Assembly: GCA_945876095.1 (NCBI GenBank)
Contig: CAMCMP010000003.1
Span: forward strand, 118,522-182,521
Reading direction: 5' to 3'
Source of the DNA: Chitinophaga pinensis
GTDB lineage: Bacteria > Bacteroidota > Bacteroidia > Chitinophagales > Chitinophagaceae
Length of the DNA: 64,000 bases
Under the pieces are notes generated by a model. That model searched no databases. It was not told the origin of the DNA and saw only the letters and a program-made list of their open reading frames with translations. Below, piece by piece: positions 45,129 to 54,321 of this stretch (positions are counted from its first letter, which is position 1; each line of letters begins with the position of its first letter). The position numbers were made by a program, and so were the translations under genes.

Positions 45129-46388
45129 ATGAAACGAAATTATTATGTTGTAGGTCTAATCATGTTGACATTTTTCGTTATTTCTTTTTTAACGAATGTC
45201 TTTGGCCCGCTAATGCCTGATATGATAAAAGGTTTCAATCTAAGTCTTACACTTGGTTCTCTATTACCTTTTGCATTTTTTATAGCCTACGGAATCCTGT
45301 CGATCCCAACTGGAATGTTACTCGAAAAGTATAAGGAAAAGAAAATCATGCTAGCAGCATTTGTGGTTTCTTTTATTGGTGCGCTAATACTAGCTCTATT
45401 TCCAAATTACTTATCGGCTGTATTGTCCTTGTTTTTTATAGGTTGTGGTATGGCAATGCTTCAAGTAGTGATTAATCCACTTTTACGGACAGCAGGTGGA
45501 GAAGAAAATTATGCTTTTTATTCAGTAGCAGCTCAGCTGGTATTTGGTCTTGCTTCTTTTGTTAGTCCTTTGGTATATTCTGCACTTGTTAAACGACTGC
45601 AAGAGTCAAATCAGCCAAATGGATTGATTGCAGGAATTTCAAAGTTAGTGCCTACTGAACTTCCTTGGATATCCCTTTATTTATTGTTTGTAATTATATG
45701 TGTAATTATGTTTATCATTATTTTCTTTTCTAAATTTCCAAAGGTAGAATTGAGTAATGAGGAAAAAACAGGATTACTTGCAACACATATTCAATTATTC
45801 AAAAAGCGAACAGTTATTTTATTTTTTATAGCCATGATTTGTTATGTAGGAACAGAACAAGGAATTGCTAATTGGATTTCACAATTCTTATACACTTATC
45901 ATGGACAGGATCCTCAAAAAATTGGAGCAGATACGGTTGCCTATTTTTGGGGATTAATGACAGCTGGTGGATTACTTGGTTTACTCTTGCTAAAATTAAT
46001 GGATAGCAGAGTAGTACTAGTACTTTTCACCGCTTTAGCAATAGCCTGTTTAGCTGCAGGATTATTTGGGTCTACTAGTACCGCATTAATTGCCTTTCCT
46101 TTGGTAGGATTTTTTGCTTCGGTAATTTATCCTATTATTTTTTCATTGGCACTTAATTCAGTAGATGAACACCATGGTTCTTTTGCAGGAATTATTGTAA
46201 CAGGAATCATTGGAGGTGCCATTCTACCGCTAATAGTAGGATGGATAGGCGATTATTTTGGACTGCGAACTGGCATGTGCATTTTGTTTGTAAGCCTAGC
46301 TTATATTTTAAGTATTGGTTTTTGGGCAAAACCAAAAGTCACTAATAAAACCATCTCTCTTTTCAAAAAAGAATCGAGCCCCCTTTAA
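45129..46388 (+). CDS. MFS sugar transporter (FucP-like)
   Basis: This is a proton-coupled sugar permease of the inner membrane. Twelve hydrophobic helices are visible across 419 residues. The segments TNVFGPLMPDMIKGFNLSL, the GILSIPTGMLLEKYKEKK loop between helices 2 and 3, and EQGIANWISQFLYTYHG (start of helix 7) match the FHS/FucP group used by Bacteroidota for fucose, N-acetylglucosamine or other sugars. The substrate is not readable. A sugar-kinase-like ROK gene follows by 12 bases, so the pair is likely one unit for import and phosphorylation. Confidence 0.85.
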   Translation: MKRNYYVVGLIMLTFFVISFLTNVFGPLMPDMIKGFNLSLTLGSLLPFAFFIAYGILSIPTGMLLEKYKEKKIMLAAFVVSFIGALILALFPNYLSAVLSLFFIGCGMAMLQVVINPLLRTAGGEENYAFYSVAAQLVFGLASFVSPLVYSALVKRLQESNQPNGLIAGISKLVPTELPWISLYLLFVIICVIMFIIIFFSKFPKVELSNEEKTGLLATHIQLFKKRTVILFFIAMICYVGTEQGIANWISQFLYTYHGQDPQKIGADTVAYFWGLMTAGGLLGLLLLKLMDSRVVLVLFTALAIACLAAGLFGSTSTALIAFPLVGFFASVIYPIIFSLALNSVDEHHGSFAGIIVTGIIGGAILPLIVGWIGDYFGLRTGMCILFVSLAYILSIGFWAKPKVTNKTISLFKKESSPL

Positions 46389-46400
46389 TAAATAGTACGA

Positions 46401-47252
46401 ATGAAAACTAAAAAAATAATAGGTGTAGATTTTGGCGCTACGAACATACGTGGTGGAATTGTGTTTGATTCAAAACTTTCATCTATCCAATCAATTGCTA
46501 TCAATAGATCTGGATCAATAGACGATGTTTTAAAAGACTTATTTTTTATTATAGATCAGTTATTTGAAAAAGATATTACTGCTATAGGCATTGGTGTTCC
46601 GAGCGTAGTTGATGTCGATAACGGTATCGTTTATGATGTTCAATACATCCCCTCTTGGAAAGAAGTTCATTTGAAAAAAATCATGGAAGATAGATATCAA
46701 GTTCCAGTGATTATTAATAATGATGCAAATTGTTTTTCAACTGGAGAGTTTTATTTTGGAAAAGGAATAGGAAGTAATCATATGATTGGACTTACCATTG
46801 GAACTGGATTAGGTGCAGGAATAATCATCAATAAAAAATTGTTTGCAGGCCCCAATTGCGGAGCGGGTGAAATTGGAATGGTAGACTATTTAGATCATTG
46901 TTACGAATATTATGCCAGTGGACGATTCTTTGAAAATGTTTACCACACCAATGGAGAAGAAGTTTTTGAAAGGGCTAAAAATGGTGACCCCATTGCGCTG
47001 CAATGGTATGCTGAATTAGGAACCCACCTAGGTAATGCAATAAAACTTATTCAATACGCCTACGATATTCCTTTGATTATCTTGGGAGGATCGGTTAGAA
47101 TGGCGTATCCATTTTTTAAAGATACTATGTGGGAAAGAATCCACACACTCGCCTACTCCAAGTCAGTTGAAAAGTTAGTTGTAGAAGTTTCAACTCTTGA
47201 AAATGCCGCTATACTTGGAGCTGCAGCCCTTTACTATGATAAAATTCAATAA
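46401..47252 (+). CDS. ROK family protein, sugar-kinase-like
   Basis: This is probably a cytosolic sugar kinase acting on the sugar imported by the adjoining MFS protein. The ATP loop VDFGATNIRGGIV (9-21), catalytic Asp108 in NNDANC and TIGTGLGAGIII are intact. The part after GAGEIG is unusual: ROK proteins normally have a His and a CxCGxxGC zinc site there, but this one reads MVDYLDHCYEYYASG with a shortened loop and one Cys. The zinc site is therefore absent. There is no N-terminal helix-turn-helix, so it is not a repressor. The length of 283 residues is slightly short. Confidence 0.82.
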   Translation: MKTKKIIGVDFGATNIRGGIVFDSKLSSIQSIAINRSGSIDDVLKDLFFIIDQLFEKDITAIGIGVPSVVDVDNGIVYDVQYIPSWKEVHLKKIMEDRYQVPVIINNDANCFSTGEFYFGKGIGSNHMIGLTIGTGLGAGIIINKKLFAGPNCGAGEIGMVDYLDHCYEYYASGRFFENVYHTNGEEVFERAKNGDPIALQWYAELGTHLGNAIKLIQYAYDIPLIILGGSVRMAYPFFKDTMWERIHTLAYSKSVEKLVVEVSTLENAAILGAAALYYDKIQ

Positions 47253-47259
47253 AACTATT

Positions 47260-49587
47260 TTACATTTTTAAAAGCCAAATATCAAAAACTTTTGAGTGCT
47301 CACGCCAATTCAATTTAGATTCCTCTGGTTCATCAAAAGTAATAGAAATTTTCCCGTCTCTTACGTACTTAGGACTCAGTTGAAACTCTTTGAATTCTTC
47401 CATCCCCTTATTATAAAGTGTAGGTTCAATTCTTTCACCATCTATTCGCAACAACGCTTCCCCATATCCAGAAATTCTTATTGTGTACATTGCATTGGGG
47501 TCTAAATCTGCATATTCCAACTTCGGGAAGTTTTGAAAAAGTTGAGTAGACAAACGTCTTCTACTTAATCCATTATCAGCCCATAAAACATCCGTTGCAT
47601 CTTCAGTTCTAGTTTTTACACGAGGTCCTTTAGATAGATCTGAAATATTATCATAATAACTTCCAGGCCCTGGATTTTCCCATTTTGCAATAATATCCAA
47701 ACGATCCAATTGTCCTTTTTCTGAAGGGAGTTTCTTAATTTTTTTAAACTCATCTTCTAGCCACCATCTATTATTTAAAGGGTAGTCAATAAAATCTAAG
47801 ATAGCACCGCGCTCTGCACCACTTGCTTGGTATTTAGGAACACTGGTTTGCATTCCGATTGATTTAAACAATGCTTCACAATAATCAACAATCTTTTGTC
47901 TAAGCTCAGGATGAATGGGTGATTTATCAGCTTGATTTACTCGATTAAGAGCCAATTCCATTGATTGATTGATACCGATGGTTTTGGCGCTTAATAAAAT
48001 TTCATTGGCATCCCGCTCCAATTTTTGTTCATAAATCTTCCTGCGTTTTACATAGGTATCATAATAAGCACGCATCACCAATTGCTGCCAGCGCCAATTT
48101 AATTGAAGGCCTGGATTTTTAAGTTCTAAATTCTGCCAATAAGCAAAGGTTGTTTCTATAGCTCCATTCTCCTCCACTGGTCCAACCCAATTTCTTTCTA
48201 ATGCTAAAATGCCATCCGCCACTTGTTCTGAAATAGAATGACCGAAAAATAAAGAAGCATACTCAACCAATACCTCTCTAACATCTTTGGTTGGGTTACA
48301 AGCCATCTGACTCCAAATAACTTTATTAACGTCATCATGCACTCCATCAGAATAAGATAGAAAACCATCCGTGAGTGGAGCTAATTGATTATGGATTTTA
48401 GCATAATAAAAAGGTTGAGGATTTGAAACCTCCCTACCCTCTGTTAATGCAAATGCTTGATCCCAATTTTCAGTTGGATATTGACAACGGACAGTATGCG
48501 TTAAATCAGGATAATGCCTATGCTTATACTTTTTAGGTAATTGAAAGCGAGTATCAGACATACTTGGACTACTAGGTCCAGAGACAACACCTGCTAACCA
48601 ATCGGGTTTGTATTTTCCTAAATATTCATAGAAATAATTTACTTGTTCATCACTAAAACCTTGTAACGAAATCCATACACCCGCCTTAGGATGATATTTT
48701 TTTAATTCAATAGAAATCGCTTGTAAGAAAGGCATGACATCCTTTGGATGATTACTTCCTGGATCACCACCTGGAAAAAAAACACCGTCCAACTTTGGAC
48801 AACTCTTATAAAAATCCGAATGAATTTTTACTTCCTGTTTAAACTTTACTTCGTCAGACAAATCGATATCAGCAGGCGTCCAAACCCAATAATCAAGTCC
48901 ATAATTCATACAGATCTGACTCATTTTGATATTCATTTCCTGTCTAGGAATTTTCATATGAGGTCCGGGCGGACCATCTTGCAATGGAATATTTTCAACT
49001 GAGTTAGAACCAAAAAGTGCTAATTCCCTTATGTACTGCTCATATTGCTTTTCATTCCATGCATCCCAAGAGTTAGCCGTATTTCGATAGCCAATTTGAT
49101 GTCCACGAATTGCATACTTTGGCACAGAACTAATTTCAATTGCTTTATCAACGACAATCTTTTGTTTATTTAAATCTGCCTTTCTTAAAAATTCTCCGAT
49201 AGCAAATAATACGCCTCTTTCATCTCCACCCATCAACCATAAAATGGGTCTACCTGAACTCAAATCAATAGAGATACCAAATCCTTCTTTTTGAAATACA
49301 ACAGAATTGGCTGGTAATTTAGGAACAGAAATATCCCCTAATGTTATGTCAGAAGCTAGTACAAGCGCTATCAAAGGCAACTTATTGGATTTCTCTTGCA
49401 ACACTAAATTTAATTGAGTGCGGGCTTTAATTTCTTCTTGAAGCACCCGGATATAAGTCTCCTTTTGAGGGGTTGCAAGTTTAGAAGAAACTACTATGCC
49501 AGCTTTTGAAAAATCAAAAGTCTGGGCCTGTATTTTAGAATTTAAAGAACAACAGAAAAAGCAAATAAGCCAGGTGATTTTTTTCAT
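47260..49587 (-). CDS. Large secreted alpha-glucuronidase-like glycoside hydrolase
   Basis: This is a 775-residue exported protein. A signal peptide (1-21, ending KIQAQ) precedes an N-terminal domain like that shared by GH20, GH67 and GH115 enzymes (SKLATPQKETYIRVLQEEI, LMGGDERGVLFAIGEFLR). A TIM-barrel-like region follows, with YAIRGHQIGYRN, WVWTPADIDLSD and DGVFFPGGDPG. The C-terminal section looks beta-rich. The exact family is not clear, and an active-site acid pair cannot be chosen with certainty. It lies convergent with the ROK gene and upstream of an aldolase-type gene on the same strand. Confidence 0.65.
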   Translation of the reverse strand: MKKITWLICFFCCSLNSKIQAQTFDFSKAGIVVSSKLATPQKETYIRVLQEEIKARTQLNLVLQEKSNKLPLIALVLASDITLGDISVPKLPANSVVFQKEGFGISIDLSSGRPILWLMGGDERGVLFAIGEFLRKADLNKQKIVVDKAIEISSVPKYAIRGHQIGYRNTANSWDAWNEKQYEQYIRELALFGSNSVENIPLQDGPPGPHMKIPRQEMNIKMSQICMNYGLDYWVWTPADIDLSDEVKFKQEVKIHSDFYKSCPKLDGVFFPGGDPGSNHPKDVMPFLQAISIELKKYHPKAGVWISLQGFSDEQVNYFYEYLGKYKPDWLAGVVSGPSSPSMSDTRFQLPKKYKHRHYPDLTHTVRCQYPTENWDQAFALTEGREVSNPQPFYYAKIHNQLAPLTDGFLSYSDGVHDDVNKVIWSQMACNPTKDVREVLVEYASLFFGHSISEQVADGILALERNWVGPVEENGAIETTFAYWQNLELKNPGLQLNWRWQQLVMRAYYDTYVKRRKIYEQKLERDANEILLSAKTIGINQSMELALNRVNQADKSPIHPELRQKIVDYCEALFKSIGMQTSVPKYQASGAERGAILDFIDYPLNNRWWLEDEFKKIKKLPSEKGQLDRLDIIAKWENPGPGSYYDNISDLSKGPRVKTRTEDATDVLWADNGLSRRRLSTQLFQNFPKLEYADLDPNAMYTIRISGYGEALLRIDGERIEPTLYNKGMEEFKEFQLSPKYVRDGKISITFDEPEESKLNWREHSKVFDIWLLKM

Positions 49588-49605
49588 ACAGCGGAATTTT
49601 TACTA

Positions 49606-50439
49606 CTAAATACTTTCAGCACTTTTATTAACATGTTCTGCGGTACCTAATAATTTTTTTATTTTATTTAAATCATTGTTCAACTGATTAGCAAACAAGA
49701 AAGCATCGGAGCAATGTAATAACATAGTAGCCCCCATTTTTGCCCATTCCAATTGCAAATCAAGACTATCTCTATAACCTGTATGGCCGCCCACTGCAAC
49801 ACCCTTAGCGCGCGCATTTTTTATTATGCCTTCAGTCAATGCCAAGAACTCCTTAGAAAAATAATTCTCTGGCATACCATAAGAAGTAGAGAGGTCATGT
49901 GGTCCAATCATCAAACCGTCTACTGCAGGACCATCCAATGACTGAATGGCAAGATACTCATTCATCATTGCCACTCCCTTTTCACTCTCAATATTTAAAA
50001 CCAATGAATTATTTCTATTGTTATGAATTAGATATTGCTTTAACTCTTCAGATGGCTTTTCTTCACCATGCAATATTCGCATCAACTTTTTTCCCTTTAG
50101 TGGGCGATATTTTACTGCTCCTATCAATGCGATCACATCCTCTATTTCTTCAACATAAGGAACCAATACTGTGCAGGCACCTGCATCCAAGGCCTGGGTT
50201 GCCAAATAAGGACTTGGCTCTAATATTCTTACCAATGGATTTACTCCAGCGGCTTTAAACGCATTACACATCCAGCTTAATGTTTCTGGATTATATTGAA
50301 CATGTTCATTACAAAAAAATACAAAATCAAGCCCTAGGCTAATTACAGAATCAAACATTTTGGGAGAAGTCGATGAAATCTGAGTTCCATAAACTTTCTT
50401 ACCCTCACGAAGGGCATTGCGGAAATCTTTTCCTACCAT
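49606..50439 (-). CDS. HpcH/HpaI aldolase family protein
   Basis: This is a metal-dependent class II aldolase that cleaves 2-keto-3-deoxy sugar acids or related compounds to pyruvate and an aldehyde. The barrel shows GTQISSTSPKMFDSVISLGLDFVF, the metal Glu in LNIESEKGVAMM and the Asp in LMIGPHDLSTSYG. The length of 277 residues is normal. It fits a sugar-acid breakdown role beside the glucuronidase-like gene. The substrate is unknown. It is preceded by about 130 bases and the terminator of the neighbouring isomerase-like gene. Confidence 0.85.
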   Translation of the reverse strand: MVGKDFRNALREGKKVYGTQISSTSPKMFDSVISLGLDFVFFCNEHVQYNPETLSWMCNAFKAAGVNPLVRILEPSPYLATQALDAGACTVLVPYVEEIEDVIALIGAVKYRPLKGKKLMRILHGEEKPSEELKQYLIHNNRNNSLVLNIESEKGVAMMNEYLAIQSLDGPAVDGLMIGPHDLSTSYGMPENYFSKEFLALTEGIIKNARAKGVAVGGHTGYRDSLDLQLEWAKMGATMLLHCSDAFLFANQLNNDLNKIKKLLGTAEHVNKSAESI

Positions 50440-50530
50440 TATTAATCAGGTTTAAAATTTTTGAATCTTGGGCAAGTCAAAGTATTGTATACCATATAAT
50501 TTACCAATACTTCTAATCGTTCAAATATAA

Positions 50531-50563
50531 AAAAAGCACTACCTTAAATAGGTAGTGCTTTTT
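50531..50563 (-). terminator. Terminator of the isomerase-like gene
   Basis: A perfect 14-bp stem (AAAAAGCACTACCT with AGGTAGTGCTTTTT) and a five-base loop lie six bases after the stop codon. The T-run makes it usable in both directions. Confidence 0.88.
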
Positions 50564-50568
50564 AAAAA

Positions 50569-51522
50569 TTATACACCAGCTTTTTTAAGAACTGCTAATG
50601 TTTTTTTAAGTCCTGTTTTAGCAACAGTCAAATGATCTTCTTTCCAATAATTAGGATTATACATCTCAAGGGAAATAAACCCTTTATATCCAGTAGCTTT
50701 CAAATCTTTAAAAATTGAATCTAGAGGCAATATACCATCACCAGGATACACACGATGCTCATCTTTTAGATCTTTAAAAGCAGGAGTAGCCGGTGAATCA
50801 TTGAATTGGAAAATGGCAATAGCATCTCCTTTCAATAATTTTAATCCCTCAAAACCTCCGCCACTAATGTACATATGATAAACATCAGGAATTACCCTAG
50901 CCATCGGATGATTGGCATCCATTGCAATACCTACCGCTTGACCCAAAGTTTTAATAGTAAAATATTTTACAAAAACCAATGCTGGTTTGATGTTATATTC
51001 TTTTAAACCAATCTCTACAATATCTCGATATCTTTCTGCTACCCATTTGTGATTGTAGTTTTCAGACAATTTATTAGGAATGGTTTGAATGTGCTCTGCG
51101 CCAATGTCATGTGCCATACGCATACGACGGCGTGTTTCAGAAAGTGAACTATTAAACAATTCCATTGTATCTGGAATAGCATTCCACAATCCAATTACAC
51201 TAGGGACTTTAAGTCCTAATTTTTTTATTTCTAAACCCAACTCTTTTAAGTTGCCACCTTTTTTTTCATATTCTTCTAGTTCAGTATCCCAAGGTTCAAT
51301 ACCATCATAACCGGCTTCAGCAGCGATTCTTACTTTATCTTTCAAAGAAGAAGGACGAATGGTTGCAGTGTCCAAACTAATAGGCCAAGGACTCGCTCCA
51401 TTTTGATATCTCTTTTCTTTTTTTACTTCTGAGGCAGTAGATGCAGCCATAGACAAATTTGGTAAAGCCCCTGCAATTAAACCAACTGTAGAGCTCAATC
51501 CAATAAAATTTCTCCTTTTCAT
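50569..51522 (-). CDS. Tat-type sugar phosphate isomerase/epimerase-like protein
   Basis: This is a TIM-barrel protein of the xylose isomerase-like superfamily. I start at ATG 51522 (MKRRNFIGLSSTVG), which opens a twin-Arg-like signal (RRNF) and hydrophobic stretch ending LSMAA; the upstream TTG or similar start would bury it. The barrel shows AAEAGYDGIEPWDTELEEY, GAEHIQTIP, FQFNDSPATPAFKD and KGFISLEMYNPNYW. It is probably exported by Tat with a metal cofactor already bound. The predicted length is 317 residues, and the substrate is unknown. Confidence 0.82.
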   Translation of the reverse strand: MKRRNFIGLSSTVGLIAGALPNLSMAASTASEVKKEKRYQNGASPWPISLDTATIRPSSLKDKVRIAAEAGYDGIEPWDTELEEYEKKGGNLKELGLEIKKLGLKVPSVIGLWNAIPDTMELFNSSLSETRRRMRMAHDIGAEHIQTIPNKLSENYNHKWVAERYRDIVEIGLKEYNIKPALVFVKYFTIKTLGQAVGIAMDANHPMARVIPDVYHMYISGGGFEGLKLLKGDAIAIFQFNDSPATPAFKDLKDEHRVYPGDGILPLDSIFKDLKATGYKGFISLEMYNPNYWKEDHLTVAKTGLKKTLAVLKKAGV

Positions 51523-51850
51523 GATGGACGTTTTTTTTAAATAATGAATTTTGAAATATAGATTAGTGATCGTTAAAAATGGATTTTTCATCCATTCGTT
51601 TTTCGAAATTTAAAGATATGTTTTTTATTTTTTATCCTATCTATAGTTATCAATTAATAGCTAATTATTTTTGAAGACTACGATAACTATGAATATTAGA
51701 AGTATATAATTTTAATAGAGTATAAATAATTTCACTAATATGAATTCTTTCAACCCAAAAAGAGTGGTTGAAATGCCCTTTAATAGCTGAAATAATAAAG
51801 ATCTAGACTAAAACATTTTTTTATATCTTGCAATCAAAGCTTGTATAACC
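51523..51850. other. Non-coding divergent region with a repeat-flanked promoter box
   Basis: This 328-base region has no gene. It holds an inverted repeat ATAGTTATC (51643-51651) and GATAACTAT (51682-51690) around a TATTTTTG box on the plus strand (51666-51673). The box could drive the sialidase-like gene from a long leader of about 170 bases. A second, weaker TATCTTG lies nearer to the gene. The rest is AT-rich. Confidence 0.5.
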
Positions 51851-52864
51851 ATGAAAAAAATAATAAAGATCCTAGCACTCTGTGCTTTTGTTAGTCCTGT
51901 CTTTGGGCAAAAAATAAGTTCCGAATTTATTTATGAAACGGCTCCCTTCCCTTCTTGCCATGCCTCTACTTTAGAAGAAACTCCTCGCGGAATAATTGCT
52001 TCTTGGTTTGGTGGTACCGAAGAAAAAAATAAGGATGTAGGCATCTGGGTGAGTCGTTTAGAAAAAGGAAAATGGACGGTTCCTGTAGAAGTAGCCAACG
52101 GAGTTCAAAACGACAGTTTACGTTATCCAACTTGGAATCCTGTTCTATTTAAAATGCCTGGTAAAGAATTGATTTTATTTTATAAGGTAGGTCCTTCCCC
52201 TTCCACTTGGTGGGGAATGCTAAAACGTTCTAAAGACAATGGCCTTACTTGGTCAGCGGCCGAGAGACTTCCAGAAGGAATCTATGGCCCGATAAAAAAC
52301 AAACCTGTTCTTCTTAAAAATGGCACTTTATTATGTCCAACTTCATCTGAAGACCATGGATGGAGAGTACATTTTGAAATGACGAAAGATGGTGGTAAAA
52401 CCTGGACTAGAACCGATGCGATCAATGATGGCAAAGAGTTTTCAGCTATTCAGCCTAGTGTACTTTTCTTAAAAGATGGTCGATTGCAATTACTTTGTAG
52501 AAGTAGAAATGGTCTATTGTTAGAAGCATTTTCAAGTGACCAGGGTATGACTTGGTCTGCGCTAAAAGCTACCTCATTGCCTAATCCAAATTCTGGTACG
52601 GATGCAGTAACATTAAAAGATGGTAGACATGTACTAGTGTATAATCATGTAACCAAAGAATCTAGATCTTGGGGAGGAAGTAGGTCTCCTTTAAATGTTG
52701 CCATTTCAAAAGATGGTCAACAATGGGAAGAGATTGCTGTTTTAGAAAACGAACCAAAGGCTGAATTTTCTTATCCTGCAGTGATACAAACCAAAGATGG
52801 TAAAATTCATATCACCTATACTTGGAAACGAACGAAGATTAAACACGTATCCATCCAATTGTAA
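51851..52864 (+). CDS. Secreted sialidase-fold (BNR-repeat) protein
   Basis: This is an exported six-bladed propeller protein of the sialidase (BNR_2) superfamily. A signal peptide (1-19, ending SPVFGQ) is followed by SCHASTLEETPRGIIASWFGG. Asp-boxes occur as SKDNGLTW, TKDGGKTW and SSDQGMTW. The classical FRIP arginine motif is not obvious, so a true sialidase activity is doubtful; related propellers act on other acidic or neutral glycans. At 337 residues it has the catalytic domain alone. It is the only plus-strand gene between two minus-strand blocks, with a hairpin after its stop. Confidence 0.8.
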   Translation: MKKIIKILALCAFVSPVFGQKISSEFIYETAPFPSCHASTLEETPRGIIASWFGGTEEKNKDVGIWVSRLEKGKWTVPVEVANGVQNDSLRYPTWNPVLFKMPGKELILFYKVGPSPSTWWGMLKRSKDNGLTWSAAERLPEGIYGPIKNKPVLLKNGTLLCPTSSEDHGWRVHFEMTKDGGKTWTRTDAINDGKEFSAIQPSVLFLKDGRLQLLCRSRNGLLLEAFSSDQGMTWSALKATSLPNPNSGTDAVTLKDGRHVLVYNHVTKESRSWGGSRSPLNVAISKDGQQWEEIAVLENEPKAEFSYPAVIQTKDGKIHITYTWKRTKIKHVSIQL

Positions 52865-52883
52865 AAAAATATTAGAACTCTTT

Positions 52884-52909
52884 AATGGCTATCCTATGTG
52901 GTAGCCATT
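52884..52909. terminator. Convergent terminator hairpin after the sialidase-like gene
   Basis: AATGGCTA at 52884-52891 pairs with TAGCCATT at 52902-52909 across a ten-base loop, followed by ATTTTTAG. The hairpin overlaps the end of the convergent aminotransferase gene. Confidence 0.55.
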
Positions 52910-54159
52910 ATTTTTAGTGCACCTACAAATACATCTAAATCTTCGATAGAAGTAAATACATTGGGTGTAATGCGACAGCCTTGTACGTTTGCATAATCGA
53001 TGGCAACCGTATATATTTTATGTTCTTTTAACAATCGCTTTTCTAACGCTGATGGCGTAATTCCTTTAATCCCCACATTGGCAATACCGCAGGAACGATT
53101 GTTTTCAGTTGGCGTATTGATCACAATATTTGGCAAATCCTTTACCCTGCTAGTCCAGTATTGTTGCAGATACCTCATTCTGGCTTCTTTTTTTTCTGCA
53201 CCCATCGTGTTGTAAAAATCGATGGCATCTTCAATGGCTAAATCAGTTGCAGGTGGATGAGTACCTGTATGATTCAGTCGTAGAATATTAGTAAGATCTC
53301 CATTTCCATCTCCAATCAACGGCCAAACAGTGGCAACATTTTCTTTTTTAACATAAAGAAATCCTGAACCCAAAGGCACACTCAACCATTTATGTAAGGA
53401 GGTTCCATAATAATCGCAATCGAGGTCTTTTATTTTATATTGAATGTGAGCAAAAGCATGCGCACCATCAACCAATACTTTTACCCCCTTACGATGCGCC
53501 ATGGTACATATTTTTTTGATCGGAAGAATATGACCCGTAATATTAATCATATGGCTCACCATCATCAACTTTGTTTTGGGCGTGAGGGCATTTTCATAAA
53601 GAGAAACAATTTCCTCATCCGACTTTGGATGATTGGGAACCGACACTTTTTTCAAGATCACCCCATATCGATTGGCTACTTGTTGAAACATCTCTAACAT
53701 TGAACCATAGTCTTGAATAGCCATTACTGCCTCATCACCTGCTTTCCAATGTTGACCTGCAATAATAATATCTAGCGCCTCTGTAGCATTTCTAGTAATA
53801 ATCAATTCATCCGAACCACAACCCGCTACCTCTGCAAGTTTTGCAGCCATTCGATTTTTATTTTCCACTTGTACCGTTCGCATATAATAGGCGCCATGTA
53901 AATTGATATCGCGGATGTGTTGAATATATTTTTCCAGCGTTGGCTGAGGAATAATATTGTAGTACCCATTTTCAAAATTGATATAATCCGTTTTAAGAAG
54001 ATATTGACTTCTTATCTTTTTCCAAAATACATCATCGGCTGCAAGTTTTTCTGGAGACAGATGTTTCTTTGAATCGAATAAGGTAGCCAATGCATCCATT
54101 CCAATAGATGATCCAATGCCTGTAAGAGCAGCAGTTTTGATGAAGGTTCTTTTTTTCAT
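52894..54159 (-). CDS. Exported class V PLP-dependent enzyme (isopenicillin N epimerase-like)
   Basis: This is a PLP enzyme of the aminotransferase class V fold. It opens KKRTFIKTAALTGIGSSIG, a Tat-like signal (KR in place of RR) with hydrophobic core. The enzyme part shows NFENGYYNIIPQP, the TRNATEALDIIIAG substrate helix, VLVDGAHAFAHI, and the PLP Lys in YGTSLHKWLSVPLGSGFLYV. At 421 residues it fits the epimerase/cysteine-desulfurase-like group. The reaction is not predictable. It is divergent from the Gfo/Idh oxidoreductase, which also has a Tat-type signal. Confidence 0.83.
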   Translation of the reverse strand: MKKRTFIKTAALTGIGSSIGMDALATLFDSKKHLSPEKLAADDVFWKKIRSQYLLKTDYINFENGYYNIIPQPTLEKYIQHIRDINLHGAYYMRTVQVENKNRMAAKLAEVAGCGSDELIITRNATEALDIIIAGQHWKAGDEAVMAIQDYGSMLEMFQQVANRYGVILKKVSVPNHPKSDEEIVSLYENALTPKTKLMMVSHMINITGHILPIKKICTMAHRKGVKVLVDGAHAFAHIQYKIKDLDCDYYGTSLHKWLSVPLGSGFLYVKKENVATVWPLIGDGNGDLTNILRLNHTGTHPPATDLAIEDAIDFYNTMGAEKKEARMRYLQQYWTSRVKDLPNIVINTPTENNRSCGIANVGIKGITPSALEKRLLKEHKIYTVAIDYANVQGCRITPNVFTSIEDLDVFVGALKIMATT

Positions 54160-54321
54160 GACATCAATTTACTTAAAAATTTCTTCTTAAAATCATTTTT
54201 TAAATTTTTGAATTGACCTGTACTTAATCTGTCAGACTTAATAAGGCTTGGTTTAAATAAATAAACCATCGGTTAATGCAACTTGGAGAATAATGTTATA
54301 TTTAACTATTAAAAATTAACC

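Noticed and set aside
47260..49587. Assignment as a definite GH67 or GH115 enzyme
   Set aside because: The N-terminal domain is shared by several GH families and I cannot point to an unambiguous catalytic pair.
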